Shown: one piece after another, positions 1 to 9,800 of the stretch
Numbering within the stretch: the first letter of the stretch is position 1
Layout: each line of letters begins with the position of its first letter
Origin: Pseudomonas shirazensis
Lineage (GTDB): Bacteria > Pseudomonadota > Gammaproteobacteria > Pseudomonadales > Pseudomonadaceae
Direction of reading: 5' to 3'
Length of the DNA: 64,000 nt
NCBI RefSeq assembly: GCF_014268785.2
Contig: NZ_JABWRD020000005.1
Span: 62,001-126,000, forward strand
The notes under the pieces: generated by a model
The model's input: the letters and a program-made list of their open reading frames with translations, nothing else
Told to the model about the DNA's origin: nothing
Database searches by the model: none
Translations under genes and position numbers: made by a program

Positions 1-913
1 TGGCGAAGTCATTTCGCGGGCGGGTTTTACTCTGTCACCAGAGAAACGCCGGATCGGCATGGTGTTCCAGGACTACGCGCTGTTCCCGCACCTGACCGTC
101 GCGCAAAACATTGCCTTTGGCATCAGCAAGCATCCGCGCCAGGCCGCTGTAGTTGAAGAGATGCTCGAGCTGGTCAAGCTCGTCGGGCTCGGTGGGCGTT
201 ACCCGCACGAGCTGTCCGGCGGCCAGCAGCAGCGCGTTGCCCTGGCCCGAGCACTGGCGCCGGAGCCGCAACTGCTGTTGCTCGACGAGCCGTTCTCCAA
301 CCTTGACGTGGAACTGCGCAGGCGCCTCAGCCATGAGGTCCGCGACATCCTCAAAAGCCGTGGCACCAGCGCCATTCTGGTCACGCATGATCAGGAAGAG
401 GCGTTTGCCGTCAGCGATCATGTCGGCGTGTTCAAGGAAGGTCGGCTGGAGCAGTGGGATACCCCCTACAACCTGTATCACGAACCGCAGACGCCGTTTG
501 TGGCCAGCTTCATCGGCCAGGGCTATTTCATTCGTGGGCAGATGAGCAGCCATGAAGCGGTGACCACCGAGCTCGGCGAGCTGCGTGGCAATCGCGCCTA
601 CACCATGGCCGTTGGCAGTTCGGTTGACGTGTTGCTGCGCCCGGACGACATCGTCCATGCGCCAGACAGCCCCCTGCGCGCCAGCGTGGTTGGCAAGAGC
701 TTCCTCGGTGCCTCAACCTTGTATCGCTTGCAGCTGGCGACCGGCAGCCAGCTGGAAGCGATCTTCGCCAGCCACATCGATCATCAGGTCGGCCAGGACG
801 TCGGCATTGCAGTGAAGGCCGATCACCTCGTGCTGTTCCCGGTGCCGGGCAGCGTCGCCACCCAGCACGCTCGTCAGGAAAACGGCGTTCGCCGTTACAG
901 CTCGGCGAGCTGA
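1..913 (+). CDS. ABC transporter ATP-binding protein, FbpC/PotA-like (5' end outside window)
   Basis: ATP-hydrolysing subunit of an inner-membrane ABC importer. The reading frame is open from base 2 onward, so the N-terminus, including the Walker A loop, lies before the window. Visible are the Q-loop (VFQDYALFPH), the signature motif LSGGQQQR, Walker B (LLLLDEPFSNLD) and the H-loop (LVTHDQEEA), followed by a C-terminal TOBE-like domain. The layout resembles ferric-iron and polyamine/sulfate importer ATPases. The short 'GQGYFIRG' segment before the TOBE region fits FbpC-like members best, but the substrate cannot be fixed without the permease and binding protein, which are not in the window. 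A short hairpin at 936-957 separates it from the convergent ybaK. Confidence 0.85.
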   Translation, partial: GEVISRAGFTLSPEKRRIGMVFQDYALFPHLTVAQNIAFGISKHPRQAAVVEEMLELVKLVGLGGRYPHELSGGQQQRVALARALAPEPQLLLLDEPFSNLDVELRRRLSHEVRDILKSRGTSAILVTHDQEEAFAVSDHVGVFKEGRLEQWDTPYNLYHEPQTPFVASFIGQGYFIRGQMSSHEAVTTELGELRGNRAYTMAVGSSVDVLLRPDDIVHAPDSPLRASVVGKSFLGASTLYRLQLATGSQLEAIFASHIDHQVGQDVGIAVKADHLVLFPVPGSVATQHARQENGVRRYSSAS

Positions 914-935
914 GACACGGCTTGGGACACGATGA

Positions 936-957
936 CGGGTGACGGCAGCATCACCCG
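936..957. terminator. Hairpin between convergent genes
   Basis: CGGGTGA (936-942) and TCACCCG (951-957) form a perfect 7-bp stem with an 8-nt loop between the ABC ATPase gene and ybaK, which converge here. There is no good T-run on either side, so this is a weak candidate bidirectional terminator. Confidence 0.4.
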
Positions 958-962
958 GCTTC

Positions 963-1433
963 TCAGCCCCGGCCGATCTCGGCAAATTTCCCTTGGGTAT
1001 GCTCGGCCAGTACCGCAGCAGCCAATTCGACCTCAAGTCCGCGCCGGCCAGCACTTACGTGAATGGTTGCGAACTGCTGCGCTGATTGATCGATAAAGGT
1101 GCGCAGGCGCTTCTTCTGCCCCAGTGGGCTGATCCCGCCGACCAGATACCCCGTGGCCCGCTGCGCCGCCGCCGGGTCAGCCATTTCACACTTCTTGACC
1201 CCCGCCGCGTGGGCCAGAGCCTTCAGGTCGAGCGTGCCCACCACCGGCACAACGGCCACCAACAACTCGCCCTTTTCACTGCTGGCGAGCAGCGTCTTGA
1301 ACACCTGCACAGGATCGATGCCGAGCTTTTCAGCGGCTTCCAGGCCATACGAGGCCGACTTCGGATCATGTTCGTAAGTGTGCACGCGGTGTTCGGCGCG
1401 GGCTTTTTTCAGCAGGTCGAGAGCGGGGGTCAT
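963..1433 (-). CDS. ybaK: Cys-tRNA(Pro)/Cys-tRNA(Cys) deacylase YbaK
   Basis: Trans-editing enzyme that hydrolyses Cys-tRNA(Pro) formed by prolyl-tRNA synthetase misacylation; cytosolic. The 156-residue product, starting MTPALDLLKKARAEH, has the usual length for YbaK. It carries the family blocks around 'VFKTLLA', 'VAVVPVVGTLDLKALA' and 'GYLVGGISPLGQKK', which line the aminoacyl-ester pocket. I chose the ATG at 1433 because a GGAG ribosome site lies about 7 nt upstream; an in-frame extension to 1505 has no such support. It is transcribed away from glpF, sharing a 304-bp intergenic region with it. Confidence 0.9.
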   Translation of the reverse strand: MTPALDLLKKARAEHRVHTYEHDPKSASYGLEAAEKLGIDPVQVFKTLLASSEKGELLVAVVPVVGTLDLKALAHAAGVKKCEMADPAAAQRATGYLVGGISPLGQKKRLRTFIDQSAQQFATIHVSAGRRGLEVELAAAVLAEHTQGKFAEIGRG

Positions 1434-1737
1434 GCGGGGCTCCGAGCAGAGAAGTTCGGCGGCTACTTTAGGTGAAAAGCCGCGAGCCAGCCAGCTTGTC
1501 GGCAAATCGCCAGATGCTGTCGGAATAGTCAGAGACCTCGCTGCGGGTCAAATTGTGGCTGAGCGTTCACTTTCGACCTTTGACATGAGCGTTTCTTGCC
1601 TATATTTTTTCGTTTCTGAATAAATGGTGCACTCTTAAAGTGCGCTTTCGCTTATCCGCCCGGGGTCAATGGGGATCGACTCTGGGCCTTGCTGTCGAGC
1701 GCTCCGCGCCTCACAACAACAAGAACCGAGGTCATAC
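1434..1737. other. Divergent intergenic region ybaK/glpF
   Basis: This 304-bp stretch has no convincing gene. It holds the putative glpF promoter and GlpR-like half-site (1565-1608) and the leader of glpFK. Weak open frames in it have no ribosome site and no recognisable product. Confidence 0.7.
1565..1608 (+). promoter_or_regulatory. Putative glpF promoter with GlpR-like half-site
   Basis: TTGACA at 1580-1585 is a consensus -35 hexamer. TATTTT at 1603-1608 (17-nt spacer) or TATATT at 1601-1606 could serve as -10. Immediately upstream, GTTCACTTTCGA (1565-1576) matches 11 of 12 bases of GTTCATTTTCGA in the glpD operator at 5197-5208. Sharing of this block by two promoters of one regulon suggests GlpR binding. 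The left half of the dyad is poorly conserved at this site. Confidence 0.55.
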
Positions 1738-2589
1738 ATGACGACTGCACTACGCGAACCCACCCTTCGGGGCCAATGCATGGCCGAGTTTTTCGGCACT
1801 GCGCTACTGATATTTTTCGGCACCGGTTGCGTCGCCGCGCTCAAGGTCGCGGGCGCCAGCTTCGGCCTGTGGGAAATCAGCATTATCTGGGGGGTCGGCG
1901 TGAGCATGGCGATCTACCTCACAGCCGGTGTATCCGGCGCCCATCTGAACCCGGCAGTGAGCATCGCCCTGAGCCTGTTCGCCGGTTTCGAAAAGCGCAA
2001 ACTGCCGTTCTACATCCTCGCCCAGGTAGCTGGCGCCTTCTGTGCCGCCGCGCTGGTGTACAGCCTGTACAGCACGCTGTTCTTCGATTACGAACAATCC
2101 CACGCCATGGTCCGCGGCAGCCAGGCCAGCCTGGAGCTGGCGTCGGTGTTTTCCACCTATGCGCACCCGGCGCTGTCGATCGGCCAGGCGTTTCTGGTTG
2201 AAATGATCATCACCGCGATCCTGATGGCAGTGATCATGGCCTTGACCGACGACAACAATGGCCTGCCGCGCGGGGCCATGGCACCGCTGCTGATCGGCTT
2301 GCTGATCGCGGTAATTGGCAGCGCCATGGGCCCGCTGACCGGCTTTGCGATGAACCCTGCCCGAGATTTCGGTCCAAAGCTGATGACGTTCCTGGCAGGC
2401 TGGGGTGATATCGCCTTCACTGGCGGGCGTGACATTCCGTATTTCCTGATTCCGATATTCGCGCCCATTGTGGGTGCATGCCTGGGCGCTGCCGCCTACC
2501 GTGGCCTGATCGCCCGCAACTTGCCCACCGCGCAGGTTGCACTCGGGCAAACAGACGATAATTCCCAGAGCGATGCGCGGGCCTCCTGA
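1738..2589 (+). CDS. glpF: Glycerol uptake facilitator, aquaglyceroporin
   Basis: Inner-membrane channel of the MIP family that lets glycerol diffuse into the cell, where GlpK traps it. The 283-residue protein has six predicted membrane segments and both half-helix NPA motifs: N71-P-A in 'GAHLNPAV' and N206-P-A in 'AMNPARDFGPK'. The Asp after the second NPA-Arg is the residue typical of glycerol-conducting rather than water-only channels. The ATG at 1738 follows a GAGG ribosome site. It is first in a probable glpF-glpK operon with a 68-bp gap. Confidence 0.95.
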   Translation: MTTALREPTLRGQCMAEFFGTALLIFFGTGCVAALKVAGASFGLWEISIIWGVGVSMAIYLTAGVSGAHLNPAVSIALSLFAGFEKRKLPFYILAQVAGAFCAAALVYSLYSTLFFDYEQSHAMVRGSQASLELASVFSTYAHPALSIGQAFLVEMIITAILMAVIMALTDDNNGLPRGAMAPLLIGLLIAVIGSAMGPLTGFAMNPARDFGPKLMTFLAGWGDIAFTGGRDIPYFLIPIFAPIVGACLGAAAYRGLIARNLPTAQVALGQTDDNSQSDARAS

Positions 2590-2657
2590 CCGGAGAGCCG
2601 CTGCCGACAGCCAGGCACAGCGCCTGGCCTCCCCCTATTTTGTGCAAGGCCATTGAC

Positions 2658-4157
2658 ATGACAGACACCCAGGACAAGAACTACATCATCGCCCTGGACC
2701 AGGGCACCACCAGTTCGCGAGCGATCATCTTCGACCGTGACGCAAACGTGGTGGGCACCTCCCAGCGTGAGTTCGTCCAGCATTATCCGCAGGCTGGCTG
2801 GGTCGAGCATGACCCGATGGAAATCTTCGCCACCCAGAGCGCGACCATGGTCGAGGCCCTGGCCCAGGCCAGCATCAGCCACGCCCAGGTCGCCGCCATC
2901 GGCATCACCAACCAGCGTGAAACCACGGTGGTGTGGGACAAGGAAAGCGGCCGCCCGGTGTACAACGCCATCGTCTGGCAGTGCCGGCGCAGCACCGAGA
3001 TCTGCGCCCAGCTCAAGCGCGATGGCCATGAAGACTACATCCGCGAAACCACCGGTCTGGTCACCGACCCGTACTTCTCCGGGACCAAGCTGAAGTGGAT
3101 CCTGGACAACGTCGAAGGTGTCCGCGAGCGCGCCGAGCGCGGCGAACTGCTGTTCGGCACCATCGATACCTGGCTGATCTGGAAATTCACCGGCGGCAAG
3201 GTACATGTCACCGACTACACCAACGCCTCGCGTACATTGATGTTCAACATCCACACGTTGCAGTGGGATGAAAAGATGCTCGAGCTGCTCGGTGTGCCAC
3301 GCCAGATGCTGCCAGAGGTGCGCGGCTCCTCCGAGGTGTATGGCCAGACCAAGAGCGGCATCGACATCGCCGGTATCGCCGGCGACCAGCAATCGGCGCT
3401 GTTCGGCCAGATGTGCGTCGAGCCAGGCCAGGCCAAGAACACCTATGGCACCGGCTGCTTCCTGCTGATGAACACCGGCGACAAGGCGGTCAGCTCCTCC
3501 CACGGCCTGCTTACCACCATCGCTTGCGGCCCCCGTGGCGAAGTCGCTTACGCGCTGGAAGGCGCAGTGTTCAACGGCGGCTCGACCGTGCAGTGGCTGC
3601 GCGATGAACTGAAGATCGTCAACGATGCGCTCGACACCGAGTACTTCGCCAGCAAGGTCAAGGACAGCAACGGAGTCTATCTGGTGCCGGCCTTCACCGG
3701 GCTGGGCGCACCCTACTGGGACCCGTACGCACGCGGCGCACTGTTCGGCCTGACCCGCGGGGTCAAGGTCGATCACATCATCCGCGCCGCACTGGAGTCG
3801 ATCGCCTACCAGACCCGCGACGTCCTCGATGCCATGCAGCAGGACTGCGGCCAGCGCCTGAGCGAACTGCGCGTGGATGGCGGCGCGGTGGCCAACAACT
3901 TCCTCATGCAGTTCCAGGCTGACATCCTCGGCAGCTGTGTCGAGCGGCCGAAGATGCGCGAAACCACCGCCCTCGGCGCTGCCTACCTGGCCGGGCTGGC
4001 CAGCGGCTTCTGGAGCAGCCTGGATGAGCTGCGCGACAAGGCTATCATCGAGCGCGAGTTCAGCCCGCAGCTGGATGAAGCGCAGAAAGAGAAGCTCTAT
4101 GCCGGCTGGCAGAAAGCGGTCGAGCGTACCCGTGACTGGGAAGATCACGACGCCTGA
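2658..4157 (+). CDS. glpK: Glycerol kinase
   Basis: Phosphorylates glycerol to sn-glycerol 3-phosphate using ATP; cytosolic. At 499 residues it is close to E. coli GlpK (about 502). The FGGY-kinase ATP-binding start 'ALDQGTTSSRA' is present, followed by 'GITNQRETTVVWD', the substrate-region 'DTWLIWKFTGG', and the C-terminal nucleotide-binding block 'LRVDGGAVANNFLMQ'. The ATG at 2658 has AAGG 8 nt upstream and is preferred over an in-frame alternative 18 bp earlier. It is cotranscribed with glpF and followed by a strong hairpin (4191-4219). Confidence 0.97.
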   Translation: MTDTQDKNYIIALDQGTTSSRAIIFDRDANVVGTSQREFVQHYPQAGWVEHDPMEIFATQSATMVEALAQASISHAQVAAIGITNQRETTVVWDKESGRPVYNAIVWQCRRSTEICAQLKRDGHEDYIRETTGLVTDPYFSGTKLKWILDNVEGVRERAERGELLFGTIDTWLIWKFTGGKVHVTDYTNASRTLMFNIHTLQWDEKMLELLGVPRQMLPEVRGSSEVYGQTKSGIDIAGIAGDQQSALFGQMCVEPGQAKNTYGTGCFLLMNTGDKAVSSSHGLLTTIACGPRGEVAYALEGAVFNGGSTVQWLRDELKIVNDALDTEYFASKVKDSNGVYLVPAFTGLGAPYWDPYARGALFGLTRGVKVDHIIRAALESIAYQTRDVLDAMQQDCGQRLSELRVDGGAVANNFLMQFQADILGSCVERPKMRETTALGAAYLAGLASGFWSSLDELRDKAIIEREFSPQLDEAQKEKLYAGWQKAVERTRDWEDHDA

Positions 4158-4190
4158 TTGAAACTGTAGCGTTTCATGCCCTGCCCACTT

Positions 4191-4219
4191 CGGTCGCCAT
4201 GTTCAGCACATGGCGACCG
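4191..4219 (+). terminator. Terminator-like hairpin after glpK
   Basis: CGGTCGCCATGT (4191-4202) and ACATGGCGACCG (4208-4219) make a perfect 12-bp stem with a 5-nt loop, followed by the T-containing stretch ACTTGTTTGT. It lies 34 bp past the glpK stop and before glpR, so it probably ends or attenuates the glpFK transcript. Confidence 0.7.
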
Positions 4220-4304
4220 ACTTGTTTGTACTGCGCGCACTGGCTGTCATCCCTTTCCTACGGCATCATTGCAGCATTTGTCCGGCAGCCCCCAAGGACC
4301 GCCC

Positions 4305-5060
4305 ATGAATCTGCCCCCGCGCCAACAACAAATCCTCGAACTGGTGCGCGAACGCGGCTACGTCAGTATCGAAGAAATGGCCCAGCTGTTCGTCGTTACC
4401 CCGCAAACCATTCGCCGCGATATCAACCAGCTTGCCGAGAGCAACCTGCTGCGGCGCTACCATGGTGGCGCGGCGTATGACTCGAGCATCGAAAACACCG
4501 CCTATGCCATGCGCGCCGACCAGATGCGCGACGAGAAACAGCGCATCGCCGAAGCCGTGGCCCGGCAGATCCCGGACCATGCCTCGGTATTCATCAACAT
4601 CGGCACCACCACCGAGTCGATTGCCCGCGCTCTGCTCAATCACAATCACCTCAAGGTCATTACCAACAACCTGCACGTGGCGTCGATCCTCAGTGCCAAG
4701 GATGACTTCGAAGTGCTGGTCGCTGGCGGCACGGTGCGCCGTGACGGCGGCGTGGTCGGCCAGGCGAGTGTCGACTTTATCAGCCAGTTCAAGGTCGATT
4801 TCGCCTTGGTCGGCATCAGCGGCATCGATGAAGACGGCAGCCTGCTGGATTTCGATTATCAGGAAGTGCGTGTTTCCCAGGCGATCATTGCCAATGCGCG
4901 GCAGGTCATCCTAGCCGCCGACTCGAGCAAGTACGGGCGCAACGCAATGGTCCGGCTCGGCTCGATCAATCTGGTTGATTGCCTGGTGACCGATCAGCCG
5001 CCCTCGCCCGCCTTGAACCAACTGCTCAACGACAACAAGGTCCGCCTGGAAGTGGTGTGA
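4305..5060 (+). CDS. glpR: Glycerol-3-phosphate regulon repressor, DeoR family
   Basis: DNA-binding repressor of glycerol metabolism genes, released by glycerol 3-phosphate in studied pseudomonads. The 251-residue protein has the DeoR N-terminal helix-turn-helix (about residues 20-45, ending 'TPQTIRRDINQL') and the C-terminal sugar-phosphate sensor domain with 'INIGTTTESIARAL' and 'VAGGTVRRDGGVVGQ'. The start ATG follows AAGGA at good spacing. It sits between glpK and glpD as in other Pseudomonas. Candidate operators lie upstream of glpF and glpD. Confidence 0.95.
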   Translation: MNLPPRQQQILELVRERGYVSIEEMAQLFVVTPQTIRRDINQLAESNLLRRYHGGAAYDSSIENTAYAMRADQMRDEKQRIAEAVARQIPDHASVFINIGTTTESIARALLNHNHLKVITNNLHVASILSAKDDFEVLVAGGTVRRDGGVVGQASVDFISQFKVDFALVGISGIDEDGSLLDFDYQEVRVSQAIIANARQVILAADSSKYGRNAMVRLGSINLVDCLVTDQPPSPALNQLLNDNKVRLEVV

Positions 5061-5178
5061 CCTGTGCGCGGCGTCGCACTGAGCGCCGCGTCATGTTCGC
5101 TATTGTTCATTTCGCCCCGCCTATTGAAGTTTTCCATGAAGACTCGCTGGCGAATGCTTGCATGTTGCGCTAGTATTT

Positions 5179-5208
5179 TCGCAAACGAACATCGATGTTC
5201 ATTTTCGA
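5179..5208. promoter_or_regulatory. Candidate GlpR operator upstream of glpD
   Basis: The core GAACATCGATGTTC (5187-5200) is a perfect 14-bp palindrome. Extending it 8 bp on each side adds six more complementary pairs out of eight, giving a 30-bp dyad. The outer arms are TCGCAAAC and ATTTTCGA. It lies 28 bp upstream of the glpD start codon, and E. coli GlpR operators contain a similar TGTTCG/CGAACA core. A second, looser block (ATGTTCG...GTTCATTTCG, 5093-5114) lies further upstream. Confidence 0.7.
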
Positions 5209-5235
5209 TGGTATCAGCCTCAGGAGGCCTTGCCC

Positions 5236-6774
5236 GTGTCCCAGCCCGTTTCCTCCCAGCCCGTCCCTGCCGATTGCTACGATGTTGCCGTGATTGGCGG
5301 CGGTATCAACGGTGTGGGCATTGCCGCTGACGCTGCCGGGCGCGGCCTGAAAGTGTTCCTTTGCGAAAAGGACGACCTGGCGCAACACACCTCCTCGGCC
5401 AGCAGCAAGCTGATCCATGGTGGTCTGCGCTATCTGGAACATTACGAATTCCGTCTGGTTCGTGAGGCCCTGGCTGAACGAGAGGTGCTCCTGGCCAAGG
5501 CTCCGCACATCGTCAAGCCAATGCGCTTCGTACTGCCACACAGGCCGCACCTGCGCCCTGCGTGGATGATCCGGGCGGGGCTGTTCCTCTATGATCATTT
5601 GGGCAAACGCAAGCGCCTCGGCGCGTCGCGCAGCCTGCGTTTTGGCGCTGGCAATCCGCTCAAACCATCGATCAGCCGGGGTTTCGAGTACGCCGACTGT
5701 GCTGTCGACGATGCCCGTCTGGTGGTACTCAATGCCATGGCTGCCCGCGAACACGGCGCACATATCCATACTCGTACGCGCTGCCTCAGTGCCGTACGCC
5801 TTGACGGCATGTGGCAGGTCGAGCTGCAGGAGACCAACGGCACACTGCGCACCATTCGTGCCCGTGCGCTGGTCAACGCGGCAGGCCCGTGGGTGGCCAG
5901 CTTCATCAAGGACGACCTCAAGCTACAGGCCCCTTACGGCATCCGTCTGATCCAGGGCAGCCACCTGATCGTGCCGCGCCTCTACGAGGGCGAACATGCC
6001 TATATCCTGCAAAATGAAGACCAGCGCATCGTATTCTGCATCCCGTATCTTGAGCGTTTTACCCTGATCGGCACTACGGACCGCGAGTACACCGGCGACC
6101 CGGCCCAGGTTGCGATTACCGAACAGGAAACCAGCTACCTGCTGAAGGTCGTCAACGAGCATTTCAACCATCAGCTGAGTGAGGCCGACATCCTGCATAC
6201 CTATTCGGGTGTGCGGCCGCTGTGCAACGATGAGTCGGACAACCCCTCGGCAGTGACACGCGACTACACTCTTGCCCTCTCCGCGCAAGCCGGCCAGGCG
6301 CCGCTGTTGTCGGTATTCGGCGGCAAGCTTACGACCTACCGCAAGTTGGCCGAATCGGCCATGGCTGAACTCAAGCCATTCTTCACCCAGATGCGCGGCA
6401 GCTGGACGGCCACTGCACCACTGCCGGGCGGCGAGAATATGACAACGGTACCGGCGTTGGTCGATGCCGTTACGGCACGTTTCAGCTGGTTGCCCGTGGA
6501 CATGGCCAAGCGCTGGGTACTGGCCTATGGCAGCCGCGTATGGCGGCTGCTTGATGGCGCCAACGGCCCCGAGGACCTGGGCCAGGCGATTGGCGCCGGG
6601 CTGTTCACCCGCGAGGTGGATTACCTGCTGGAGGCGGAATGGGCCCAGACAGCCGATGACATCCTCTGGCGTCGTGGCAAGCTGGGCCTGTCGCTGACCG
6701 CACAAGAAAACACCGACCTGGAGCAATACCTGAAGCAGGCTCGTAAGATTCGCGCCGACCGCCGCGCAGCCTGA
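5236..6774 (+). CDS. glpD: Aerobic glycerol-3-phosphate dehydrogenase
   Basis: Membrane-associated FAD enzyme oxidising sn-glycerol 3-phosphate to dihydroxyacetone phosphate and passing electrons to quinone. The 512-residue product begins with a dinucleotide-binding fold, 'VAVIGGGINGVGIA' at residues 17-30, then 'SSKLIHGGLRYLE' typical of the family. The C-terminal block 'FGGKLTTYRKLAESA' follows near residue 365. I chose the GTG at 5236 because AGGAGG (5222-5227) sits 8 nt before it; an upstream ATG at 5158 would place the operator inside the gene. It converges on the NEL-domain gene. Confidence 0.95.
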   Translation: MSQPVSSQPVPADCYDVAVIGGGINGVGIAADAAGRGLKVFLCEKDDLAQHTSSASSKLIHGGLRYLEHYEFRLVREALAEREVLLAKAPHIVKPMRFVLPHRPHLRPAWMIRAGLFLYDHLGKRKRLGASRSLRFGAGNPLKPSISRGFEYADCAVDDARLVVLNAMAAREHGAHIHTRTRCLSAVRLDGMWQVELQETNGTLRTIRARALVNAAGPWVASFIKDDLKLQAPYGIRLIQGSHLIVPRLYEGEHAYILQNEDQRIVFCIPYLERFTLIGTTDREYTGDPAQVAITEQETSYLLKVVNEHFNHQLSEADILHTYSGVRPLCNDESDNPSAVTRDYTLALSAQAGQAPLLSVFGGKLTTYRKLAESAMAELKPFFTQMRGSWTATAPLPGGENMTTVPALVDAVTARFSWLPVDMAKRWVLAYGSRVWRLLDGANGPEDLGQAIGAGLFTREVDYLLEAEWAQTADDILWRRGKLGLSLTAQENTDLEQYLKQARKIRADRRAA

Positions 6775-6819
6775 TCATGCCGGCCCAGCTCTCTTGATTC
6801 TTCAAGGGGGCGTGCACGC

Positions 6820-9800
6820 TCAGCGTTCATAGGCTTCCCGAGCAAGGCGCACCAGCAGTGCACGCTCGCTGCGGTCGTAATCAGTCCTCAGTGCTTTACA
6901 GCGTTGCAGAAATTCGCTTTCGTCGATCACTTGCTCATCAACCTGAGCCTGCAACGCCTCCATGCGCTGGTGCAGCGGCTGCACAAGCTCTTCAAATCGC
7001 TGCGCATGAAACTCCCGCGCATACTGTTCCCAAAACGGTCGCTGAGCCAACGATTGAATCAGGGTTTCGACCGATTCGTTGCTCAGCACGATGTCCTGCG
7101 CCCGCAGCAGATCACTGGTGGTGATGTTCGCGAAACCCGGGTAGTGCATTTCGTCGATCTCGATCGGCAGGCCCAGGGGATGCGTAAGCCGCTGCCGGTA
7201 GAACAGCCTGACCTCGATTTCATCGACATGTGGAGCATGCTCGGCCCGCATGCGTTGCACGTGCAGCGTAGCCAGGCGGTCGACCTCGTCGAGCCTGGAC
7301 AGGCCACGGCCCAAGCCCAGCAAGCGGGCTTCGATCCGGTAACCATGGGCATCTTCAACAGCACGCTGCACCAGCACGCCGAGCTCCATCTGCTCCAGCA
7401 GCAGGAGCAGCCGGTCTTCACAGCTGCGTGGGCCAGATGCCTCGAGAAAGATCTGCTGTCGCAACTGCTCATGCTGTTCGCAGGTTTCCAGAATGCGCCA
7501 GATACGGCTGCGGTAATGCCCGGAGTGCTGCTCGAAGTCCTCGGTGTGGGCGAAGTCTGCCAGGAAGCGAAATAGCCCTTGCGACTGCGGTTCTTCAAGC
7601 AGTGCTGTCCAGGTCGCCTGCTGGCGGTCACGCTCGGCGGAATCCGCGGCACTGCCGGCCCACCTGTTGAACAGATTGCTGTCAACCGCACGATGCCGTG
7701 CGGACGCTGCCCCCCATTGCCCCGGGCTAAGCCCGCGGGCTTCATCGAGCAGCGCTTCGTCAGTTGCGTTCAGCGGGTTGTCGTGCAAGGACAACTGTTC
7801 TACCTGCAGGCGCAACTGTTGCACCTCTCGACGTAGTTCGCGAATGTTGTTGTTGCGCAAGTCCACAAAAGCACGAAACGAAACCCGCTCAGGTAACGCC
7901 TCCAGGCCGACAGAGCGCAGGTTGACCTCCCGCAAATGGCCCAGACGGGTCAATACCGGTGCCCTCCCCAACGGGTTGTGGCTGAGGTCGATACGTCGCA
8001 GTGCGCTTGCCCCAGCAAGCCGCAGTTCCCCGCCCTCGTCCATCACCACCCTGTTGCGCCGCAGATTCAGATACCGCAGGTGGGGCATCTGTTCAATGCC
8101 GTGGGGGATCGCAGCCAGGCGATTGCCGGATAGGTCGAGCTCCACCAAATTTGGAAAACGCCTGAGAAATTCCCCATCGATTTCAGTCAGGCCCATGTCG
8201 GTCAGGATCAGACGCCGGACATGGTCAAAGCTCACCCCCTGCGGTAAATCGGGCAGGCTACCGATTCGCTCGCCGTCGATAAGCAACGCGTAGTCGCCGC
8301 GCTCATCCGTAATCTTTCGCCGCCAGCTGCGCCGTATCGCCGCAGCGACCCGGCGCCGGCGCAGCGCATCCAGCGGATTACTGGCGTCCCTGCGCCAATG
8401 GCGCAACCCTCGACGCAGGCTCGACAACTGGTCCATCAGCTGGCCGTAATGTTCCCACAGCCCTACCCGCCGCTCCGTGAGGTCTAACAGATAGGCTTGT
8501 AGTTGGTCGTCCGTCAATGTCGGAAAAACCTGGTTAATACCACGCCTCATCGTCCGCCGGCTGCTCTCGCCTCGGCCACTCAATGGGTAACCGACACGCC
8601 CGTCACCCAACCGGGTCGGCGGCCGCAGGCCGGCGCCCAGGCGCGCCATGCCACAGAGCTCGGCCGCCTGGCGGCGATCAGTGGCGGCTGCTTCGATCAG
8701 CAGCGTGCCCAAGGCGTCAGGACTGACCCCGGCATCGCCAAGATCGACTGTTTGCGTCTCGTCAAGCGCAGCCAGCACTGCAGCCAGATAGGAGCCAGAG
8801 GTGGAGTGCCCCGCATAGCGGTAGCCGTCGCTGCGGCGCACGATACACCGCACGTCCGGGGCCTCCTCTGTGCCAATACTGGCCAGGTGCCGGCCGCTCT
8901 GGCTGCCTTCACGCACTTCGATCCGCAGAGTTTCCGGCCAGGCTACCTGACGCCTCAACAAGCCAAGGGCCAAGCGTTCAGTGTCGGGATTGACGCACCG
9001 CGGCAGGCGCAAACCGGCGCACGCCCGATCCAGGCGGCTTTCGCGCAGTGACCATCGGGCGCGCTCGGCCACCGCCAAGGGAATACGCTGTGCGTCGCTG
9101 AGTGTATCGAGTTGGGCCCCGCTGCATTGCTGCAGGACCTCGCGCGTGCAGCGAATCGACAGGCTCGGGAATGTTCGCTGCAGTAGTCGCTCAATGCCCT
9201 TGGGCCGCACCTGCCGCGCGGCAACGTGCTGGGCCAGGCGCGGCGCGCCGAAGTCTGGATGTTGTTCATGCGCCTGATGAAGCTCTAGGGCATCAAGCAA
9301 GCGTGCAGGTGGGCCCATGTGTTCCACATGCAAACGACGAATCTGTGCTTCGGTGAGCCCGGTCACCTGTAGGAGATAGTCGCAGGTTGCCTCCGGCAGC
9401 TCTGCCAGTGGAGTACTCAGGCGACGGACCAGATTGGCCCTTCCTGCCCAGTGCTGGGGAGCTTCCAGTTCGTGGCGCCAGCCCCCGCCGCCGTTCTCTT
9501 CGATAACCGGCCGGTAAGCACTCCTGCGACGTGGGTGCATGATCCTCGAGCGGCCGTCCTGAGGATTGTCAACAACCCGGTAACGCCCCTCGTCGACATG
9601 CCAGAGCCATTCCTGTGCGCCTACACGACGTACAGGCTGGGCATCGTAACCCGGCAGGTCTGTGGCCATGAGTTTGACCTTGCCAGTGGAGGTGTACGCC
9701 GGAGCCAGGTCATCCACGAAAGCCAAGCGTTCAACGGCGCGTACGGCAAGTTTGCTGCCGCCAGCGATCAGCACGCCGACTACGACGTTCTCGGCAACGT

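Noticed and set aside
2496..4148. 550-residue open frame antisense to glpK
   Set aside because: It covers glpK almost exactly, has no ribosome site or recognisable domains, and is a codon-bias shadow of the GC-rich gene.
5158..5235. ATG at 5158 as glpD start
   Set aside because: It would put the 30-bp operator in the coding region and add 26 non-conserved residues; AGGAGG before GTG 5236 is far better.
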